Below are positions 57,991-64,000 of a stretch of DNA of 64,000 bases, piece by piece; the first letter of the stretch is position 1, and every line of letters begins with the position of its first letter. Source of the DNA: Calvatia gigantea (lineage: Eukaryota > Basidiomycota > Agaricomycetes > Agaricales > Lycoperdaceae). The notes below the pieces were generated by a model. The model was not told the DNA's origin. It was given only the letters and a program-made list of their open reading frames with translations, and ran no database searches. The stretch lies in NCBI GenBank assembly GCA_025093985.1, contig JACAAK010000004.1, positions 992,001-1,056,000 on the forward strand. Direction: 5' to 3'. Made by a program: the position numbers and the translations under genes.

Positions 57991-58201
57991 TCTTGAGCTG
58001 ACCGTCAATGCTGAGCGTTCCCCTCAGATGCGTCCACAGAATTCGCAGTACGCGTGCCTTGTTTGTGACTTTCATTACATAATCAATCAGTGAGCGCGTG
58101 AGGAAGACACGTCGATCGAGTGAAAGTCGTGTCGTTATAATTTACTTGACCAACTCGGACTGCATTTTTGGCTCGTGTGGACGCTCTATCTGGGTAGGGC
58201 A
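57991..58201. promoter_or_regulatory. Divergent promoter, eS25 / glucosidase II beta
   Basis: 211 bp between two start codons facing apart. It contains the eS25 5' UTR; no clear TATA box. Confidence 0.5.
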
Positions 58202-60309
58202 ATGCTGCCGCTATATTTCCTCCTCCTGGCTTTATCATCACAGGTTGCCAGCGCCCTAGACAAGACATTTGGTGTCGCGCCGGATTTGGTATCTAAATAT
58301 GTACCGACCAACGGGAAGTGGAAATGCTTGGATGGATCGAAGGAGATTCCTTGGGATTTTGTGAACGATGATTCCTGTGACTGTCTAGATGGAAGCGACG
58401 AGCCAGGTACGTGAAAGTTATCCAAAAGTTGGTTTGTTAATAACGAATTATTGTAGGAACTGGTGCATGTCCCGATACGTGGTTCTACTGCCAAAACAAA
58501 GGTCATATTGGAGCCTCAATTCGAAGCTCGAGAGTGAAGGATGGGCTATGTGGTACGTAGTTCTGAGGCGTAGGTGATGGGACCGGGGCTCAGGAATTCA
58601 CTAGAACCCCAGTGCTGCGATGGTTCGGACGAACTCCCCGGTGTGTGTAAGAACGTTTGCAAAGAGGTCGGAGAGGAATATAGGAAGAATTACCAGGCGG
58701 AAATGAAGATTCGGAAGACGGTGAGCTCCTAAGTGTACACAAGAATATTGGTATCTAAGCAAATTGTTTAGGCGGCCAAAATCCGTTCGACGTACATTGC
58801 CTTTGCCCACAAAGAAAAGAAACGTCTAGAGGAACGAGTTGAAACCCTCGTACAGGAGATTCAGGCAAAGGAAAAGGAGGTCGAACGGCTAAAGGGTGTG
58901 TCGTGAAAAGCTTTCTCGATCTTTGGTCACCAACCTCCTGGGCAGATATTGCGGAGCGCACAGAATCTCTGTCCGCCGCTGCTCTGGAGCACAAGAAGCA
59001 ATCTCGTAAGTCGATCAAAGTCCCTCTACTTCCCCACCATTTAATGCTCTCCGTGTAGCTTTTTATCAAACTCTCATCGAGCACCACAACGCCCTTAAAT
59101 CTCTCCAACGTGAATACAACAAGCACCGCGAAAACGAGGAGAAGCTGGGCGGCATTCTCGACGCTCTTCGGCGTGGATATAACCCTAATTACCAAGACAT
59201 GGCTGTCCTTGAAGCCGTCCGAGGATGGGAAGAGCATGGTGGTCTTCCACATATCAATGAAGTCCGCAAGGAGGACGGTACAACTGAGGAAGAAAAGAAG
59301 GATACCAAAGAGAACAAGGATGAGCCTTTAGATGAAGGCATGTGGAATGCTGATAGGTTACGAGACGAGTTGGATACCCTGTTGAACACGGATTATACGT
59401 CGCTGTTGCTGGAGCATGATGAACATATCCGCTCGAGTGGAGACGAGGAAGAGGTTTCGAGTAAGTTGGTTACGCTCTCCACAGGGAATTCACATTGACC
59501 TGATCCCTCCAGTTACTGACATTGCGCAATACCTGCCCGACTTCCTACTTGATTATTACGAGCAGTTTAAAGAAGGTCTCGTCTCCCTATTGGAGATTCT
59601 CCATGTCGTCCCAGCGACCTCGAAGACCTCAGGTACCGCATTACCTCGTTATAGCTGACCTCCTACTCATGGTACTAAATAGCTGATTCCTCGCGAGCTC
59701 GTCAAGCCTTCACAGATGCCGAAAACCAGCTCAAGAAAATGCAAGAGGAAAAGAAGAACACAGAAGAGGACATCCCCGAGATCTTCAGCGCTGAAGGCTT
59801 CGGCCTCGAGGGAGAATGGAAGAAACTCGACGGTACCTGCCTCGAGTACGATACTGGGGAGTACACATATGAAGTGTGTCTCTTTGAAGAAGCTAAGCAG
59901 AAGCCAAAGAACGGTGGAATGACACACAGTCTTGGGTGGGTGGATCTGTTGACACCCTTGATTTCATTGTTCATTGATCGGCTTTGTGATGTAGACGCTT
60001 TGATTCTTGGAATCCTTCGCCGGATGTTCAGCCTGGAACTCCTGAGTTTTACTCTAAACAAGTCTATAACCATGGTGCAAGGTGCTGGAACGGACCCGAA
60101 CGTAATGTTATCGTGAGTTTTGCCCTTTTGGTACCTGTGATTGGAACATGCTCACGAACTTTCAATAGTTCCTCCTATCATGCGGGATTGAAAACGCTAT
60201 CACTTCGGTTCAAGAGCTCGAGAAGTGCGAATATCAGTTTACTGGGACATCGCCAGCTTTGTGCTTGCCGGTGAATGAGTCGGGTAGCAAGCCGAGGGAG
60301 GAGCTATAG
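58202..60309 (+). CDS. GTB1: Glucosidase II beta subunit (PRKCSH/GTB1)
   Basis: Non-catalytic ER-lumen subunit that binds mannose and guides glucosidase II in trimming N-glycans. Ten exons: 58202-58406, 58457-58552, 58605-58720, 58772-58895, 58946-59005, 59059-59460, 59513-59632, 59683-59935, 59995-60112, 60169-60309; introns 50-59 nt. Together they give 544 residues with no frame break. The chosen ATG starts a signal peptide (M-L-P-L-Y-F-L-L-L-A-L-S). N-terminal LDLa-like repeats carry D-D-S-C-D-C-L-D-G-S-D-E-P and Q-C-C-D-G-S-D-E-L-P. An acidic/basic coiled coil follows, then a C-terminal MRH lectin domain (C-L-E-Y, Y-T-Y-E-V-C-L-F, R-C-W-N-G-P-E-R-N, C-E-Y-Q-F). The tail is P-R-E-E-L rather than H-D-E-L. 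Confidence 0.97.
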
Positions 60310-60844
60310 TTGTGATGGATAGAGATCTTGAGGCTGGCGATTATATTGCTGCATTATAAAGGATATCCCAATCCAATTTCAGATTGCTAGATACACCACT
60401 GTATGACAGGTGTGTCTAACCTGGACATCAACAACTGAACGTCTCTGAATCAAGTGATCCACCCGTCCTATTCTAAGTCTTTATTCTAATATGGTAAGAT
60501 ATAGTAAACTATTCTCTCTGAGATCCGGTAGTGAATGGGTCCAACTACGATATATTGCCTTGTTCACTCAAACCCAAAGACCCTTGACACCGCCGACCCT
60601 TGAGTGGCTAGCACCAAAGTTCCAAGCATACTTGATTGGTCCCAAAGGGTGTTCTTTGCTTCTACCCATTGAGAGGCATCAAATTGCTGCCAAGTGCGAT
60701 TAGAATAGCAGAGTGAGCATCACATGGGCTGACGTACTGCCATGAATTCCAAATCAACATCTGCGAAGCTAAACGTAAGAGAAGATTCTGGATGGGATAT
60801 GCGATAACACCAGCGCCGTGCACAGCGAGATTTAAGCAATCTAT
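60310..60844. other. Convergent 3' flanks, no gene seen
   Basis: Between the glucosidase II beta gene and the NACHT locus. A short string near 60665 ('tacccattgagaggcat') recurs at 63832 ('tacccactgagaggcat'), too short to call a repeat. Confidence 0.45.
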
Positions 60845-62648
60845 CTATATCAATATCACGGAGGGGAAAGGTTTCGTATACAAAGTTGCTTCGAACTTGA
60901 GGAGAGGCCTAGATAAGAGAATTGTTAGGTACACCCTCTTCCGAGAGAGGTTACTGACCTCATTGTCAAGCCAATTTAAAAACTCCTCGATCAGTGACCC
61001 CCCACTTGTGGTGTTGCGAAAAATTGTTGGTCCCAATCCTTGCAAGGCCTTCACTAACAATGCATCATCGACCGGGCGATCACCGTCTTTGAAATCGCCA
61101 AGAATATCCCAAGGTTTCAGGAGAATCTCCATCCAGATTTCCTGGGCAGCTCCTCATACTCTCTTCTGTAGGGCGACTGGATTGAGGCGATGGGCCAACC
61201 ACGAAAGATTGATGGAAGTGTGGGCTGCGCCTCTTAATAACAGTTGTAGAAGTAGAGCAAATGACCTACTGCGGTTAATCTCATACTGGTGAAGAATCTT
61301 GGTACACCGTTGCCATACACGGGTGACTTCTTTGTTTAAATCAATGAAATAAACTTGAGAACGGGTGGGATCCAGAAGGAAATCTGAAAACGAAAGCGTG
61401 AAGGAACTTGACTCGACGGTTTTGATTTCCTGCTTCCTGGGGAGGTGGGCAGTCAAGGACTGAGTGCAACTTGCGCAAAGCAGCGTACACTGTGTACCGC
61501 TCCAGCTCCAGAATATTACACACTAGAAGGAATGAATCCGCGAGTGCCCCTTCCCGAACTCGTTCAAGGAAATTGGTAGCAGGTGGAATCCGAGGAGAAG
61601 CTTTGCGGTGGAAAGAACCTCCTTGGGGATGTCCAACATAATCTGAGTATAAAGCAGGTCGAGCATCTGGAATGGGTTTTGTTGGAGCTCAGTTGTTTGA
61701 GTACATGCCTCTATCAAAGGTATGTCGTGTTTAAGGCGAGTTGCTAGATCTCCCCCCGAGAAGGTACCAAACCAGCGTCGAAGCAAAAATGAACAGCCCA
61801 GATGACGCTTTTGAGACCTTCCAAAAGTCACCCTCTGAAGGCCAGAGAGGAGGTAGCGAATCCGGGTGGCTTTCATGCATATTCGAAAACTGGACATGCA
61901 GGTAATGTTCGGCGTCGCGCAAACTGTCGTAAGAATCGATTGGCACCTCCAGTTCCCAGAATCCCCCAACGTCGGCCTTGGCTTTTGTGAACTGCATTCC
62001 CAGGTGCACTTCAGGTCGGCTCGCGATAATCCAGGTGAAAGGAGTGGAAGCTGCATGTTGAAGCAGAGAGTTGCGAATCAGATCCACAATCTTGCACTGC
62101 TCCCTCTCGCCGCGGCACTCATCCAGGCCGTCTAAGAACACGATCCAGCGTTTGGGGACCAAAACTAATGCGATTTTCGAGGAAAGGATCGACGAAGAGA
62201 CGTCGGAACAGTTCGTCCATAGATTTTGCTAGGAACGTAGGTTCGTCCCTGAGTCTCTCCCCAATGTAATGCCGGTACCCCTGATTCAGCACGGCGAGGC
62301 CGTATGCGAGAGTCGTGAAGACCCTCTTCGGGTCATCACGTCCGTTTGGGCGTGAAAAGAAGAGCGTTGAGAAGATTGTTCGAAATGACGCCTCTGCTTC
62401 CGCAAGAGTTTGGATAATCGCCGACTTGCTAACACCTGCCGGTCCACGGATCCAAATCATTCTCGCTGCTTGGTCGGGGTCATGAATGCGGGCTTGAGCG
62501 TCTTCGAGGATCCGGACTCGTGTCCCGGGATGAATCGGGGAGGTGAATCACGGAGAGAGGAATCATACTCTGCTCCTAGGATAACATGTGGGAGCATTTT
62601 ATGCAGAACTAGGATCATTACGCGAATTAGCACTGGCTTAATCGTCAA
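60845..62648 (-). pseudogene. NACHT-domain NTPase, frameshifted, altered Walker A
   Basis: Second NLR-like NACHT gene, unrelated by recent duplication to the 33.8 kb one. In order on the minus strand: pre-NACHT block G-A-E-Y-D-S-S-L-R and V-R-I-L-E-D-A-Q-A; Walker A G-P-A-G-V-S-K-S-A-I (about 62425-62455); V-F-L-D-G-L-D-E-C (Walker B, about 62120-62145); W-I-I-A-S-R-P-E-V-H; S-S-G-L-F-I-F-A-S. The C-terminal part has A-L-R-K-L-H-S-V-L-D-C-P and F-L-L-D-P-T-R-S-Q. Shifts are needed near 62520, 62165, 61765, 61550 and 61400, and a stop follows L-Q-K-R-V at 61154. The third Gly of the P-loop is Ser (codon AGC, one base from GGC), which should weaken nucleotide binding. This together with five shifts makes real decay likely. 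Confidence 0.8.
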
Positions 62649-62935
62649 TGGGTCAGATGCTGACCGTTGATACTCGTCTGAATTTGGGTTACCCGAACGT
62701 TTTCTCCCATAATGGGATGATACACGGCAAAGTTGCTTGCGTTCTCATAGAAACTGATTTTCGGTCGGCCTACGAAAAGTTGCTAGAGGCTCATGGGAAG
62801 ACCCTGACGGCATTTACCTGTTGGGTCTGTAACAAGCCTCGAGTTGTGTCCGGATTTGCACTCCGAGAAGGCTGGACATTGTGCTTTGAAGACAGCCTCG
62901 GGAGGTGCTTGCAGCAGGAGAAACGACTGGATTAA
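62648..62935 (+). CDS. Possible small protein, unknown
   Basis: Open frame of 95 residues starting just upstream of the NACHT locus on the opposite strand. It contains four cysteines, two as C-W-V-C, and no signal peptide or known domain. It could be a chance frame; there is no splice or homology support. Confidence 0.22.
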   Translation: MGQMLTVDTRLNLGYPNVFSHNGMIHGKVACVLIETDFRSAYEKLLEAHGKTLTAFTCWVCNKPRVVSGFALREGWTLCFEDSLGRCLQQEKRLD

Positions 62936-64000
62936 GTTAGACGGTAGAGTATCTTCAGGTAATGTTAGGGTCAGAGATCAGTTAGCTTGTTTATAGCCAT
63001 GGCGGGCAGGTAAGACCCGTCTCATCAGTAACGCTCTCAAAGACACCCAAGTTCAGTTGGGCTACGAGACGTTGTCAGAGGAACGTTATCACGAGGATAT
63101 TGGGATAATCTTCACTTGGAGGGTCCGCACTCAACTGACTTCGGAGTAAGCTTGCATTCGGCTCCTGAGGGACAGATTGGTTTTCAATGTCAGCCTCCAG
63201 GTGAGCTTGAGAAGAGGCTAACGACGAGGTCGAATTTGTGGGTGAGATCAGCTCAGCGGACAGTCCACGTGAACGTCACTTCGCTTGGGACCTGAGCAAC
63301 TTTAGAGGCACGGGTCGTGGTGGCTTTTGAGGTCTTCGCGGACTTTGAATCCAGTCGACGTGAACGACGAGTAGTTTGCTTGCGGGTTTGTTTGGTGTGT
63401 TCCATGTCCGGTGGGGTGTACTTGAGGTCGGGGTGGATGGGGGAGAAACACGAAGTTGGGTATGGGCTGCCGCGGGGAATGGGGCCATGCACAAAGCGCC
63501 GATACTGACGTACTGAATAGGCCGACATCAAATATTCGACATTCGGAGACCTTCGAAGTTCAAATATTCAAACTGATCCAAACCCGTCTCGTGCCACCGC
63601 CGAAGCCGTCCCCAAATTCCTAGTCCTCAGCGCTTGAATGTGTTGATCTATGAGACAAATAGTGAAGGATATAGTACCGAGAATCCACAATTTTTTTTCC
63701 AGCCACATATGGATCATGTTACCGTACTGACAGAGCATTCACTACGATATGGAAGGATGTAATAAGCCCAACGAGATTGCCTTGGGAGGTGCCCTACACC
63801 GCCACCTCTTCATTTTCCCGCACCATTTGTACCCACTGAGAGGCATTGGATCGCTACCACATACTGTTAGCGAGTTCCGTCCTTCAATACCTCTGTGATT
63901 GGTTGAGTCCCGCGAGCAATTCCCCAGAGCCTACGGGTCAACAGGAAAAAAAGCCCATGGTTAGAAGTGCTGAGCATCATGTCTCGCTCCTCGTCTGGCG
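62936..64000. other. Right end, no gene recognised
   Basis: A minus-strand frame at 63253-63531 contains a very basic tail (H-T-K-Q-T-R-K-Q-T-T-R-R-S-R-R-L) and could be the last exon of a gene, but no family is recognised and no exon chain can be built. A T run lies at 63692-63700. Confidence 0.4.

Noticed and set aside
57878..58075. Minus-strand frame around V-T-N-K-A-R-V-L-R-I-L-W as a separate small gene
   Set aside because: The ATG|GT of eS25 lies within it; it is better explained as the eS25 5' UTR exon and first intron.
60660..63850. Similar short strings at about 60665 and 63832 flanking the second NACHT locus
   Set aside because: Only about 25-30 bp of imperfect match; too short to claim a repeat pair without a computed alignment.

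Overview
The window is nuclear DNA of a filamentous basidiomycete, almost certainly an agaricomycete. The genes carry many short spliceosomal introns (about 46-90 nt, GT...AG). The gene families are typical of mushrooms and relatives: F-box proteins with the C-S-H-W-R-x-V-A-W motif, NACHT NTPases, DUF6534 membrane proteins, a restriction-endonuclease-like/kinase fusion, secreted LysM proteins, a cutinase and a type-B carboxylesterase. I worked out exon models by hand from splice sites, reading frame and recognisable protein sequence.

Layout. 0-4.4 kb: two diverged direct repeats, a dead LysM gene between them, and a broken kinase-like gene. 4.9-5.6 kb: intact three-exon cutinase. 5.6-10.9 kb: no gene recognised. 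10.9-11.6 kb: two-exon Gln/Ser-rich protein. 14.0-15.95 kb: seven-exon secreted carboxylesterase. 17.5-21.3 kb: tandem F-box pair. 21.5-23.0 kb: WD40 (WDR89-like) gene, convergent with the second F-box gene. 23.4-24.2 kb: small membrane protein. 24.4-27.3 kb: Tti2-like gene divergent from calcineurin B. 28.5-31.9 kb: direct duplication with two decayed LysM loci. 31.9-33.3 kb: UAA-type nucleotide-sugar transporter. 33.8-36.0 kb: broken NACHT gene. 36.7-42.1 kb: SH3 adaptor and a large Gln/Gly/Met-rich SS18-like coactivator. 43.5-44.9 kb: PCL-type cyclin. 46.5-47.1 kb: the one intact LysM gene, inside a copy of the segment at the left end. 49.3-50.7 kb: DUF6534 protein. 51.0-52.7 kb: third F-box protein. 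53.8-60.3 kb: housekeeping block with ribosomal protein uL2, an FGGY sugar kinase, ribosomal protein eS25 and the glucosidase II beta subunit. 60.8-62.6 kb: second broken NACHT gene.

Functions fall in three groups. Secreted proteins for the cell surface or host interface are the cutinase, carboxylesterase and LysM proteins. Self/non-self or regulatory families that expand and decay are the F-box, NACHT and kinase loci. Core functions are translation (uL2, eS25), ER glycan processing (glucosidase II beta, and a nucleotide-sugar transporter with an ER-retrieval tail), calcineurin signalling, PIKK assembly and chromatin/transcription.

The most informative signals are recent segmental duplications, each followed by decay of one copy: an inverted LysM pair 45 kb apart, a direct LysM pair, and an F-box duplication that also copied the 3' end of the neighbouring WD40 gene. 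A second pattern is that several conserved genes, including eS25, are broken only by single-base indels, mostly insertions. That looks more like residual sequence error than true gene death, so the pseudogene calls here must be read with that in mind. I found no rRNA, tRNA, CRISPR array, transposase or reverse-transcriptase gene that I could support.
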